The notes beneath the pieces are model-generated. The model did not search any database. It saw only the letters and a list, made by a program, of their open reading frames with translations, and was not told the DNA's origin. Shown here piece after piece: positions 7,108 to 15,235 of a stretch of 32,938 nucleotides of DNA. The position numbers and the translations under genes were made by a program. The stretch is from NCBI GenBank assembly GCA_903907165.1, contig CAIVNC010000031.1, positions 1 to 32,938 of the forward strand, in the 5' to 3' direction. The first letter of the stretch is position 1. Each line of letters begins with the position of its first letter. The DNA comes from Candidatus Buchananbacteria bacterium (GTDB lineage Bacteria; Patescibacteriota; Patescibacteriia; 2-01-FULL-39-33).

Positions 7108-7605
7108 TTATTGAGTGTGAATTTCGTAAACAGTAGTGTAGTTGCACAATTCATCTTCGCCAAACCACAAAGGAATTTCACGAGCAGCATCATTAGCATC
7201 AGCAGAAGCGTGAATCAAATTTTCGACAACTTTTTCTTTGGCATCAGCGTGCTTATAGCTGACGTGAGCATAGTCACCGCGGATAGTTCCAGGAAGAGCT
7301 GATTTTGGTTCGGTTGCGCCGATCATCATACGGACATTTTCGATAGCTTCAACACCTTCGATAACCATAGCGAGTACCGGACTAGTAGAAATAAAATCCA
7401 TCAGCAAAGCTCTGACTTTTTCACCACGACGAGTAGCGATATCTTCGCCATAATGTTCGCCGGCTTTTTGAGCATCCGCTTGCTTGAGTTTAACACCGAC
7501 AATTTTGTAGCCAGCTTTTTCAAAACGAGTGACAATTTCTCCCATCAGTCCTCTTTTGACTGCATCGGGTTTTAACAAAACTAGAGTTCTTTCAATCGTA
7601 GACAT
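7108..7605 (-). CDS. ndk: Nucleoside diphosphate kinase
   Basis: This protein of 165 residues from the ATG at 7605 (the track start at 7614 is an unlikely TTG) transfers the gamma phosphate between NTPs and NDPs through a phospho-histidine. Key positions are seen: ERTLVLLKPDAVKRG with the catalytic Lys, HYGED, MMIGATEPKSALPGTIRGDY with Arg/Thr/Arg, and NLIHASAD with the active-site His. The family is usually 130-150 aa; the extra length is a tail after the WFGEDEL motif, CNYTTVYEIHTQ. The gene follows a response regulator by 10 nt, so they are cotranscribed. Note the divergent NDK-like protein nearby. Confidence 0.96.
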   Translation of the reverse strand: MSTIERTLVLLKPDAVKRGLMGEIVTRFEKAGYKIVGVKLKQADAQKAGEHYGEDIATRRGEKVRALLMDFISTSPVLAMVIEGVEAIENVRMMIGATEPKSALPGTIRGDYAHVSYKHADAKEKVVENLIHASADANDAAREIPLWFGEDELCNYTTVYEIHTQ

Positions 7606-7615
7606 AGTTTCCAAT

Positions 7616-7993
7616 TTATTTATTAATTACTTCTTTTATTTTTTCCATAATTTGAGTCGGGGTGTGCTGAGCTTTAACAAAATAACCATCGGCTCCAAGT
7701 TCTTCAGCTTTATTTTGATCTGACTCCTGACCAAGATTGGTCAACATGATTACCGAAATATCTTTGGTTTCAGCACCGCCTTTGATCGTTTGCAAAACCG
7801 TAAAACCATCAACTTCTGGCAAAATGACATCGAGTAGTACCACGTCCGGCTTCTGATGCTCTGCAATCTCAATCGCCTCACTACCCTTATCCGTATGAAT
7901 AACTTCATAACCTTCTTCTCGAAGACGCATCATGTACATATCAATGATCATTGAATCATCTTCGACTAGTAAAATTTTGATTTTTTTATCCAT
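7616..7993 (-). CDS. Single-domain response regulator (CheY-like receiver)
   Basis: This 125-residue protein is a bare receiver domain with no output domain. The acidic pocket LLVEDDS (residues 8-14), the phospho-acceptor Asp in VVLLDVILPEVDG (about residue 55), the Thr in VIMLTN and the Lys in GYFVKA are all present, so it should be phosphorylatable. No histidine kinase is in the window. It has its own putative promoter and leads directly into ndk. The last segment, QIMEKIKEVINK, forms the final helix. The partner is unknown: single receivers may act on motility, pili or as phosphate shuttles. Confidence 0.95.
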   Translation of the reverse strand: MDKKIKILLVEDDSMIIDMYMMRLREEGYEVIHTDKGSEAIEIAEHQKPDVVLLDVILPEVDGFTVLQTIKGGAETKDISVIMLTNLGQESDQNKAEELGADGYFVKAQHTPTQIMEKIKEVINK

Positions 7994-8017
7994 TTTTGTT
8001 GTTTATTTTATGGCCTC

Positions 8018-8046
8018 AGTTTAACAAATAACGCTAGAAAAATCAA
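8018..8046 (-). promoter_or_regulatory. Putative promoter of the response regulator-ndk unit
   Basis: TTGATT (8041-8046), a 17-nt spacer and TAAACT (8018-8023) lie on the minus strand just after the metallo-hydrolase gene. Confidence 0.45.
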
Positions 8047-8054
8047 GAAATTAG

Positions 8055-8975
8055 TTATTTTACCAAATCAAAGCTTTTGCCGTCGCTCACAAAAACAATA
8101 TCACCATCGAGATCAGTGCGTAAAATCTGAGCGCCTAATTTATCCAAATCATGAATGGTGCGAAAATGGGGATGACCGAAAGAGTTATTTTTTCCCACAC
8201 TAATCGCCGCATACTTGGGATTAACCGCGGTTAGAAATTTTATGTCATTAGCATTAACAGAACCATGATGGCCGACTTTCAAAACGTCCGATTTCAAATC
8301 CAATCCTCGCTCTACTAATTTTTCTTCCTGTTCCATATCACCTGTGAGCATCATCGTCGTACTGCCATAAATTAATTTGGCCACAATCGAGCTGTTATTT
8401 AAATTTTCTATTCTCTGGCCAATCAAACTACTCTCCGGCGTCATAATTTCTAGGTAAGCCGAAGAAGTAGAATTAGCATCCTTACCTGGCAGATAAACTG
8501 TTTCCGTGCTGGTCACAAAATCAACCGGAATTTTTTGGTCTTTAACGGTGTTTAAAAAATTCAAATAATCAGAAGTTGTTTGCAAGACGCCAGTCATCAT
8601 GATTTTTTTGATGTTGTAATTTTTCATGATTTCATTGAATCCGGCCACGTGATCGCTATGCGGATGAGTGAGTAGCGCCAGCTCAATATCTCTATCCCCA
8701 TAAGGCAAAAACTTGCCTAGTTTTTTGTCGGCCGAAGCATCCGGGCCAGAATCAATGAGCACATCTCCACCCTCTGGTGTACGAATTAAAATACTATCAC
8801 CCTGACCGACGTCCATTACCACCACCTCCAACTTATTGTCATTAGAACCAAGAACCAAACTCTTTGTTGCTCGATCGTAATTATTTTCTTCAAAAGAATA
8901 AACTATACTGATCGAAATCAAACAAACGACAACAATTATTATTCTTTTCCAATTCAATTTAAAAAAATTATTCAT
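8055..8975 (-). CDS. ComEC-type metallo-beta-lactamase-fold hydrolase as a separate protein
   Basis: This 306-residue protein has an N-terminal membrane anchor (about residues 10-27), placing the catalytic domain outside the membrane. The metallo-beta-lactamase motif THPHSDHVAG, preceded by VVVMDVGQGDSILIR and followed by LTGDM and LKVGHHGS, is the pattern of the C-terminal domain of ComEC proteins (thought to degrade the non-transported DNA strand). In classical ComEC it is fused to the channel; here the channel gene comes first and the two genes overlap by 8 nt, so they are translationally coupled. The start is ATG 8975. Roles in phosphodiester cleavage are known for related domains; activity here is inferred. 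Confidence 0.9.
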   Translation of the reverse strand: MNNFFKLNWKRIIIVVVCLISISIVYSFEENNYDRATKSLVLGSNDNKLEVVVMDVGQGDSILIRTPEGGDVLIDSGPDASADKKLGKFLPYGDRDIELALLTHPHSDHVAGFNEIMKNYNIKKIMMTGVLQTTSDYLNFLNTVKDQKIPVDFVTSTETVYLPGKDANSTSSAYLEIMTPESSLIGQRIENLNNSSIVAKLIYGSTTMMLTGDMEQEEKLVERGLDLKSDVLKVGHHGSVNANDIKFLTAVNPKYAAISVGKNNSFGHPHFRTIHDLDKLGAQILRTDLDGDIVFVSDGKSFDLVK

Positions 8976-10512
8976 TATTTTTTTGTTTTTTAATTATCGG
9001 CCATGAGAGCCAAAAAGTAATGCCGAGATAAGAAATAATCAGGAACATGGAATTAAAATTTTTCAATTCCAAAGAAGCATAAGGCAAACTCGTTCCCCAT
9101 TCGGCGATTTTCATAATGTAGCCAATAGCCAGCCAACTAACAAAACCTAGGATTTTACCAAGTGGCAACCAAATAGCGCCAGCCAAAACATTAACGAGGC
9201 CATACACCGTCAAAAATGGAATCACCGGCAAAACTAAAATATTAACAATTAGGGCTACGACTGACAGACGATGAAAAGAAAAAAGAATTAAGGGAAGAGT
9301 GATGATTTGAGCCGATATAGTCATTATAACCATTTCTCTGATTTCCAAAAAGTCCGGTAGACGACTAAAAGCCGGGGTGACTAGCGGCGCCAGATAAACG
9401 ATGCCGATAAACGCCAGATACGAAAGTTGAAAACCAGCATCATAAAATAACAATTGCGGGTTTACAATAAGCATTAAGGCGGCAGAAAATAAAATGGCAT
9501 TCAAAGCGCCTCCTAGACGGCCAATCTTTTTGCCATATAACATAACAATACCCATAATGCCGGCACGGATAGCCGAAGCCTGATCACCGACAACGAGCAA
9601 AAAAATAAAAATACCACCAGCAGCCAGCCAAAAAGCTCTCTTGCGATTAATTCCGATATTTAAAGATACAAACATAAACATAGTGGCCATAATCGTAATA
9701 TTTGTTCCCGAAATAGCAATAATATGACTAATCCCGGCCGCCGAAAACTTGTCCAACCAATACTGGGGAATACCGCCGCGAGAACCGGTTATCATCGCCT
9801 GTAAAATCGAAGCTTGGGGTTCGGTCATCGCCTTGACCACCGGGTCATTAAGCCAAATCCTAAAGCGATCCAGCAACGAAGAAAAGACTGAACACAGATT
9901 TTGTTCAGGTTGTTTAATGACGCTGATTTGAGAAAAAGAGCAGACAGAATAAATACCATAGCGACCCAAATATTTTTCATAGTCAAAATCCTCTATTTTT
10001 TCTGGCTTCATTAGCCGACAATAGACTGCAACTTGCTGATTAATCACATATTCCGGATAAAGTGGTAAACTAACCAAAACAGATCCAGAAACCTCATGCT
10101 TTTTACCATCAATTTTCACCTCTTCAGATTCAATGGTAAGTTTTTGATTAATCACTCGCCGGTCAATATTTTTAATTTGGCCAACAAAAGAGACTGATTG
10201 ATTATTGTAATGATAAATTTTATTGATTTCAGAAAAATCAGGATTAGAAACTTGAAAACGCCAAAAACCAAACAAGAAAAGAATAATAAATAGAAATAAA
10301 AAACGCGCCTGATTACGGCGCCAAAAAATCATCATTAAAAATGTCGCGATAAGTAGACCGGTAAATGCAATTAGGTCATCAACCGACCAAAATCTAGCCA
10401 GAGCGATACCCAAAATAAAAGCTGTTAAACAGCTTAAAAATATTTTTGATTTGGATTTGATTATTTTATTAAACCAGAAAAAAATTAAATCGAGCTTTCC
10501 CTTCCAAGGCAT
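8968..10512 (-). CDS. comEC: ComEC/Rec2 family DNA-uptake channel, without the C-terminal hydrolase
   Basis: This 514-residue polytopic membrane protein begins with two or three membrane segments, followed by an extracytoplasmic OB-like region around residues 90-190 (IKNIDRRVINQKLTIES, the DUF4131 region) and the competence domain with GISHIIAISGTNIT near residue 265 and many further membrane helices. ComEC imports single-stranded DNA during natural transformation. It ends after the competence domain; the usual metallo-hydrolase follows as a separate overlapping gene. Start is ATG 10512, 12 nt after prfB. No comEA or pilus genes are in the window. Confidence 0.92.
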   Translation of the reverse strand: MPWKGKLDLIFFWFNKIIKSKSKIFLSCLTAFILGIALARFWSVDDLIAFTGLLIATFLMMIFWRRNQARFLFLFIILFLFGFWRFQVSNPDFSEINKIYHYNNQSVSFVGQIKNIDRRVINQKLTIESEEVKIDGKKHEVSGSVLVSLPLYPEYVINQQVAVYCRLMKPEKIEDFDYEKYLGRYGIYSVCSFSQISVIKQPEQNLCSVFSSLLDRFRIWLNDPVVKAMTEPQASILQAMITGSRGGIPQYWLDKFSAAGISHIIAISGTNITIMATMFMFVSLNIGINRKRAFWLAAGGIFIFLLVVGDQASAIRAGIMGIVMLYGKKIGRLGGALNAILFSAALMLIVNPQLLFYDAGFQLSYLAFIGIVYLAPLVTPAFSRLPDFLEIREMVIMTISAQIITLPLILFSFHRLSVVALIVNILVLPVIPFLTVYGLVNVLAGAIWLPLGKILGFVSWLAIGYIMKIAEWGTSLPYASLELKNFNSMFLIISYLGITFWLSWPIIKKQKNNE

Positions 10513-10524
10513 GATTTTATTAAA

Positions 10525-11620
10525 TTATTTCTTCCCGGCCTGTAGTCTTAAATAATTTTCTACAAAGTCATCAATCTCACCATCGAGAACTTTATCAATT
10601 TCTGCAGTTTCATATTCGGTGCGATGATCCTTGACGAGTTGGTATGGTTGCATGACATAAGACCGAGCTTGATTGCCCCATTCTGCCTGGCGATACTCGC
10701 CTTTAATCTGCTGAAGTTTTTCACTTTCTTGTTCACTATAAATCTTAGCCAATTTGCCTTTCAAAATTTTCATGGCATTCATCTTGTTTTGCAACTGCGA
10801 TCTTTCATTTTGGCATTTGACCACAATTCCCGTTGGCAAATGAGTAATGCGCACGGCGGAGTCAGTTGTGTTAACACTCTGACCTCCATGGCCGCCAGCT
10901 CGCATGACATCGATTTTTAAATCTTCATCTTTAATTTCAATAACCTTATCATCTTCAATCTCAGGCAGAACTTCTGCTAAGGCAAAAGAAGTATGGCGCA
11001 TTTTCTCAGCATCAAATGGTGAAATACGAACTAGACGATGAACACCGTTTTCACTCTTGAGCCAGCCATAAGCATAAAGACCGGTCACTTCAATTGTGAC
11101 ACTTTTAATCCCCGCTTCGGCTCCGTCATTTTTATCAATAATTTTTGTTTCAAATCCATGACGTTCACAAAAACGTAAATACATGCGCATCAAAATTTCT
11201 GTCCAATCCTGAGCATCCACGCCGCCTACTCCTGCGTGCAAAGATAGAATAGCGCTATTCTTGTCATATTTGTCAGCAAATAAAACTTGAAATTCCATTT
11301 TGCTAAATCTCTTTTCTAATTCAGAAAATTTTTCATTCAGTTCTGTCATCATTTTTTCATCATTCTCGGACATTTCCGCCGAGCACAAAAAATCTCCGAG
11401 CTCGTTTTTAAAATCAAGCCAGGAGTTATAATAACTTCTTAAATTTTCATACTTACGACTTGTGTTTGATGCCGAAACATTGTCAGCCCAAAAATCCGGC
11501 GCTGACATTCCCTGCTCTAAACCTAAAAATTCTTGTTGCGTTGCATCAAGGTCAAAGTAACCTCCACGAATCTTCCAACTTCTGTTGGAGAGCTTTAATT
11601 TTTAAGATTAAATCATTCAT
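10525..11620 (-). CDS. prfB: Peptide chain release factor 2, expressed through a programmed +1 frameshift
   Basis: The track shows only the 3' part (from 11508). Reading from the ATG at 11620 gives 22 codons, MNDLILKIKALQQKLEDSWRLL split here, then an in-frame TGA at 11552-11554. A +1 shift on CTTTGAC gives DLDATQQEFLGLEQG and continues into MSAPDFWADN, for 364 residues in all. RF2 recognises UAA and UGA stops: the SPF anticodon-like motif (ISPFDAEKMRHTSF) and the catalytic GGQ (GGHGGQSVN) are both present. The start lies 4 nt after the upstream gene's stop, and comEC follows 12 nt after the end. The frameshift is the known autoregulation of RF2. Confidence 0.97.
11551..11565 (-). promoter_or_regulatory. 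prfB programmed +1 frameshift site with internal SD-like sequence
   Basis: On the minus strand GGAGG (11561-11565) is followed after TTA by CTTTGAC (11551-11557). This is the conserved bacterial layout: SD-like stimulator, 3-nt spacer, slippery CUU, UGA stop and C. Low RF2 leaves the UGA unread and promotes the shift. Confidence 0.96.
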
Positions 11621-11624
11621 ACAA

Positions 11625-11957
11625 CTACTTTAATTGATTCAATAAACTTTGAAGATCGCCACTACCAATACTTGTGCCAGTCATAGCCGTCAACCCACCG
11701 AGGATGTTTGGCAAATAAAATAGGGATAGAATTAATGGCGCCACAAAAAGAATAATCCAAACCCAACTAATAACCGAACGCCAAAACATACTTCGACGAA
11801 TCTTTTGGGTATCAGCATAAACCGCTTTCATATATTCCAGATTTTCCTTCAGTAAATCTTCTAGGCTTTTTTGCTCTTCCTTAATCAGATGTTCAGCAAC
11901 TTTGCCATACTGAATACTTTCCTCGATTTTTGATTCGATTTTATTTTCTTCTGACAT
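11625..11957 (-). CDS. Small membrane protein of unknown function upstream of prfB
   Basis: A 110-residue protein with a highly charged, helical, probably coiled-coil N-terminal half (residues 1-55, rich in Glu and Lys), then one long hydrophobic stretch at about 62-82 and a weaker one at 84-95, and a short polar tail. The N-terminal half is likely cytoplasmic. I do not recognise a family. It has its own putative promoter and a 4-nt gap to prfB, so it leads the transcript of prfB, comEC and the metallo-hydrolase. Confidence 0.8.
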   Translation of the reverse strand: MSEENKIESKIEESIQYGKVAEHLIKEEQKSLEDLLKENLEYMKAVYADTQKIRRSMFWRSVISWVWIILFVAPLILSLFYLPNILGGLTAMTGTSIGSGDLQSLLNQLK

Positions 11958-11985
11958 ACAAATAAATTTAAATTAACTTTTCTAT

Positions 11986-12014
11986 ACTATACCACTTTTC
12001 ATCTCACTGCGCAA
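11986..12014 (-). promoter_or_regulatory. Putative promoter of the membrane protein-prfB-comEC unit
   Basis: TTGCGC (12009-12014, inside the end of nrdG), a 17-nt spacer and TATAGT (11986-11991) lie on the minus strand about 29 nt before the ATG. Confidence 0.45.
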
Positions 12015-12694
12015 TATTTAACATAGGACGCAACTAAATCCTTCATCTGACTCATTTCCAATGTGGTAAAAGATTTGCCAGCAAAATCGCTCCCGGCTAC
12101 CACCTCATGGGAATTAAAATTTTGCAAATAATATTTATCCGCCCCCTCAATTATCTCTGCCATAAGAACTAGATCTTCTTTGCTGTGTAGGCCCTTAACA
12201 ACTGTACTTCGAAATTCATAAGGCAAGCCGCTTTCCATTACCAGTCTCGCGCTCTCTCTAATCTTGGCCGGATCAGCCATGACCCCACAAAACTTTTCGT
12301 AAGTCCCGAGCGGTCCTTTGATGTCCATCGCCAAATAATCAACTAGCTTCTCTTCAAGAACAGTAGCCAGAACTTCTGGTCTTAAGCCATTTGTATCTAA
12401 TTTTATTAAATATCCCATCTCCTTAACTTGGCGCATAAAATCCAAGGCTTCGGGCTGAAGTAACGGCTCGCCACCAGTAAAAACGATTCCATCCAAATAT
12501 TTTTTGCGACGATTTAGAAAATCCAAAATCTCCTCTTTGGACATAAGGGTTTCTTTTTCAATCAATTCTGGCAACACCAGCTTTGGATTATAACAAAAAG
12601 GACAGCGCATATTACACCCACTGGCGAATATGATCGCTGCCACTTTTTGAGGATAATCTAGCAAAGTTACCGGCTGTAAACCACCAATTTTCAT
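11999..12694 (-). CDS. nrdG: Anaerobic ribonucleotide reductase activating protein (radical SAM)
   Basis: This 231-residue radical-SAM enzyme has the 4Fe-4S motif CNMRCPFC (CxxxCxxC) near residue 30, the VFTGGEPLL SAM-binding segment near 93 and TNG near 122. It installs the glycyl radical on class III ribonucleotide reductase. The activity assignment rests on the adjacent nrdD and glycyl-radical genes; the sequence alone also resembles pyruvate formate-lyase-type activases. Its target Gly would be in the separate small protein encoded 30 nt upstream. The stop codon is TGA, showing that UGA is read as stop in this genome. Confidence 0.92.
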   Translation of the reverse strand: MKIGGLQPVTLLDYPQKVAAIIFASGCNMRCPFCYNPKLVLPELIEKETLMSKEEILDFLNRRKKYLDGIVFTGGEPLLQPEALDFMRQVKEMGYLIKLDTNGLRPEVLATVLEEKLVDYLAMDIKGPLGTYEKFCGVMADPAKIRESARLVMESGLPYEFRSTVVKGLHSKEDLVLMAEIIEGADKYYLQNFNSHEVVAGSDFAGKSFTTLEMSQMKDLVASYVKYCAVR

Positions 12695-12724
12695 GACTTT
12701 GGATTATCTAAACTTAATTATTTA

Positions 12725-12880
12725 TTATTGTCCGCAACCGCAAACTTGGAAGGGAGTTCTATCTTCATATTCCGATTGTTTGCCAGGATTCCATTGTCCG
12801 ACCGGTCTAATGTAACCGACGACTCTCGAATAAACTTCGCAAGGCTGTCTCTGAGCCTGCACTTTTTCCATACCTTCCAT
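12725..12880 (-). CDS. Free-standing glycyl-radical domain of anaerobic ribonucleotide reductase
   Basis: I start at ATG 12880 (51 aa); the track start at 12907 is a TTG. The protein contains CEVYSRVVGYIRPVGQWN and GKQSEYEDR, the glycyl-radical loop normally found at the C-terminus of NrdD, with the radical Gly at residue 22. The preceding nrdD ends without this element. This gene lies in another frame, and that frame has a TGA at 12914-12916, so a ribosome slipping near the end of nrdD would stop before entering it. It must be initiated separately. The tail CGCGQ adds a Cys pair that could serve in redox chemistry. The closest functional parallel is the free glycyl-radical domain YfiD (GrcA), which repairs pyruvate formate-lyase. 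Confidence 0.85.
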   Translation of the reverse strand: MEGMEKVQAQRQPCEVYSRVVGYIRPVGQWNPGKQSEYEDRTPFQVCGCGQ

Positions 12881-12918
12881 AGTATTTGAGTTTATTAATA
12901 AATTCAATTTAAGTCAAA

Positions 12919-14967
12919 TTAGATAGCTAACTTATCCTCTTGCTCACGTACAAAGCCGATTTCTTCATCGCAAATCGGACAAAACTTATGTTCTCCGGCT
13001 AAATAGCCATGCTTAGGACAAATAGAGAAGGTCGGAGTCAAAGTATAATATGGCAAATGGAAATTTTCAGCGATTTTCCTGACCAAATTCTTAGTGCTTT
13101 CAATATCCGGCATTCTCTCTCCCAAGAAGCCATGGACCACCGTACCACCCGTATATTTAGTCTGAAGCTCGTCTTGTTTTTCCAAAACCTCAAAAATATC
13201 TGAGGAATAATTGACTGGCAAGTGAGTTGAGTTGGTATAATATGGGGCGGCGCCTCTTTCTTGGTAAGCTTCTTCGTTGGCTACAATAATATCTGGATAT
13301 AATTCTTTGTCTTTTTTGGCAAAGCGATGAGTAGCACCTTCGGCTGGAGTAGCTTCAAGATTATACATTTGATCATCTTCTTCTTGATATTTGGCCATGC
13401 GAGCTCGCATGTAATCCATCACTTCAAGAGCAAAGTCGCTACCCTCTTTGGTGCTCAGCGGTCGCTTCATAAAGTTAACCGTGGCCTCGTTCATACCATT
13501 AATACCAATGGTATTAAAATGGTTGCGCCAATACTGACCAAATCTTTCATAAATATCTTTGAGATAAAATCTGCTATATGGATAAAGTCCTTGTTCGGTA
13601 AATGTTTCAAGTACTTCTCTCTTAAGCCTCAAGCTTTGGCGAGCCAAATCCATTACTTGTCCCAAACGATTGAAAAATTCTTCTTTTGTCTTGGACAAAT
13701 AACCAAGCCGAGGCAGATTGATCGTAACGACACCGATAGAGCCAGTCAAAGGATTGGCAGCAAACATACCGCCGCCACGCTTGCGCAATTCGCGATTATC
13801 TAGTCTCAAACGGCAACACATACTGCGAGCATCGTCAGGACTCATGTCGCTATTGATGAAGTTGGCAAAATACGGAATACCATATTTGGAAGTCATATCC
13901 CAGATAGGATCCAAGACTTTATTATCCCAATCAAAACCATCATAGATATTGTAGGTTGGAATAGGAAAAGTGAAAACGCGACCCTTGGAATCTCCAGCCA
14001 TCATCACCTCAGCAAAAGCTTTGTTAATCATGTCCATTTCTGGCTGGAATTCTTTGTACGTCTCAGCTTGTGGCAAACCGCCGATAAGTACCGGCTCGTT
14101 GGCCAAAGTAGATGGACAAACAAGATCAAAGGTTAGATTGGTAAATGGAGTCTGAAAACCGACCCGAGTTGGCACATTAACGTTGAAAACAAATTCTTGA
14201 AGAGCTTGTTTGACTGATTCGTATTCTAGGTTGTCATGACGGACAAATGGGGCCAAAAGCGTATCAAAGTTGGCAAAAGCCTGGGCTCCAGCTGCCTCAC
14301 CCTGAAGAGTGTAGAAGAAATTAACAATATGACCCAAAGCCACTCTAAAATGCTTAGCCGGCTTACTTTGGACCTTTCCCTCAACGCCACCAAAGCCTAA
14401 TCTCAAAACTCCCTGTAAATCCCAGCCACAGCAATAAACTGCCAAAAGCTGTAAATCATGGAGATGAATAGAACCATTACTATGAGCATCGCGGATTTCT
14501 GGCGGATAAATCTGGTTAAGCCAATAATGAGAGCTGATAGCTGAAGCCACGTGATTATTAAGTCCTTGCAAAGAATAAGCCATATTGGCATTTTCCTTGA
14601 CGCGCCAGTCCAATTGCTTTAAATAGCCATTGATAATGTCGGTCGAATCCACCATTTTCTTCATATCACGAAGACGAGCATGCTGTTCGCGATAAATGAT
14701 ATAGGCTTTTGCGGCTTTAACTAAATCTTCTTTAATCAAAACTTCTTCGACGACATCTTGGATTTCTTCAACTGCTGGAATGGAACGATAGTGGAATTTA
14801 TTATTGACCACCTTGACGACTTTGTCGGCCAATTCCCTGGCCAACTTCTCATCATCACGACCAACTGCCTTTAAAACCTTAATAAGGGCTTGTTTAATTT
14901 TTTCAACATCAAAATCAACGATCTCGCCTTCTCTTTTTCTAATTTGTTTAACTTCGTTTGGTTCCAT
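12919..14967 (-). CDS. nrdD: Anaerobic (class III) ribonucleoside-triphosphate reductase, catalytic chain without glycyl-radical loop
   Basis: This 682-residue protein reduces ribonucleoside triphosphates to deoxyribonucleotides without oxygen. An ATP-cone domain occupies about residues 5-95. The catalytic barrel shows HLHDLQLLAVYCCGWDL with an active-site Cys, MCCRLRLDNREL with the second, and GGGMFAANPLTGSIGVVTINLPRLG. The C-terminal zinc site CPKHGYLAGEHKFCPIC is followed by only 17 residues and a stop, whereas typical NrdD continues into the RVxGY radical loop, which here is encoded by the next gene. It therefore should need that small protein for activity. A consensus promoter and a perfect DnaA box lie upstream. 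Confidence 0.94.
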   Translation of the reverse strand: MEPNEVKQIRKREGEIVDFDVEKIKQALIKVLKAVGRDDEKLARELADKVVKVVNNKFHYRSIPAVEEIQDVVEEVLIKEDLVKAAKAYIIYREQHARLRDMKKMVDSTDIINGYLKQLDWRVKENANMAYSLQGLNNHVASAISSHYWLNQIYPPEIRDAHSNGSIHLHDLQLLAVYCCGWDLQGVLRLGFGGVEGKVQSKPAKHFRVALGHIVNFFYTLQGEAAGAQAFANFDTLLAPFVRHDNLEYESVKQALQEFVFNVNVPTRVGFQTPFTNLTFDLVCPSTLANEPVLIGGLPQAETYKEFQPEMDMINKAFAEVMMAGDSKGRVFTFPIPTYNIYDGFDWDNKVLDPIWDMTSKYGIPYFANFINSDMSPDDARSMCCRLRLDNRELRKRGGGMFAANPLTGSIGVVTINLPRLGYLSKTKEEFFNRLGQVMDLARQSLRLKREVLETFTEQGLYPYSRFYLKDIYERFGQYWRNHFNTIGINGMNEATVNFMKRPLSTKEGSDFALEVMDYMRARMAKYQEEDDQMYNLEATPAEGATHRFAKKDKELYPDIIVANEEAYQERGAAPYYTNSTHLPVNYSSDIFEVLEKQDELQTKYTGGTVVHGFLGERMPDIESTKNLVRKIAENFHLPYYTLTPTFSICPKHGYLAGEHKFCPICDEEIGFVREQEDKLAI

Positions 14968-15098
14968 AAGTTGACCGTAAGTAAATAATATCCGAGGCGA
15001 AAAACGATAGAATAGCCAATTTAAGCTAATAAAAAATCTGCCAAATTTGATTTGAATTTTTGGTCAGACAAGAGTATTTCGTCACCTTCAGTGCATTA

Positions 15099-15127
15099 AT
15101 TATATACCTCGTCTAGTGCCCTGTCAA
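15099..15127 (-). promoter_or_regulatory. Consensus promoter of the nrdD operon
   Basis: TTGACA (15122-15127), a 17-nt spacer and TATAAT (15099-15104) match the sigma-70 consensus exactly. The leader is about 125 nt and includes a weak CCAAA/TTTGG hairpin followed by six T (about 15031-15063), which could be a minor attenuator. I see no NrdR box. Confidence 0.8.
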
Positions 15128-15166
15128 AACAAAAAAATCCCTTATTTTTTGCATATTTTAGCTAGT

Positions 15167-15175
15167 TGTGGATAA
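15167..15175 (-). promoter_or_regulatory. Perfect DnaA box upstream of nrdD
   Basis: The minus strand reads TTATCCACA, the strict DnaA-box consensus, about 40 nt upstream of the nrdD -35 element and overlapping the T-run end of the ftsZ terminator. It could link reductase expression to replication, or be chance. Confidence 0.45.
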
Positions 15176-15211
15176 AAAAATCAGAGACGAAATTTTAGTA
15201 TTCGCGTCTCT
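15174..15211 (-). terminator. Intrinsic terminator after ftsZ
   Basis: AGAGACG and CGTCTCT pair around a 15-nt loop, followed on the minus strand by seven T. It starts 25 nt after the ftsZ stop. Confidence 0.85.
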
Positions 15212-15235
15212 AATTTAATGCAATGTTGATAACTT

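Noticed and set aside
11999-12001. UGA recoded to glycine (genetic code 25)
   Set aside because: nrdG ends in TGA at the right family length, and prfB carries a UGA-dependent frameshift signal, so UGA is a stop.
12880-12925. Joining nrdD and the glycyl-radical ORF by programmed frameshift
   Set aside because: The small frame contains a TGA at 12914-12916, just after the nrdD stop at 12919-12921. A slip near the end of nrdD would run into this stop, and no slippery sequence is visible.
14968-15235. NrdR box or riboswitch in front of nrdD
   Set aside because: I found no NrdR-box palindrome and no recognisable riboswitch fold. Only the promoter, DnaA box and a weak hairpin can be supported.
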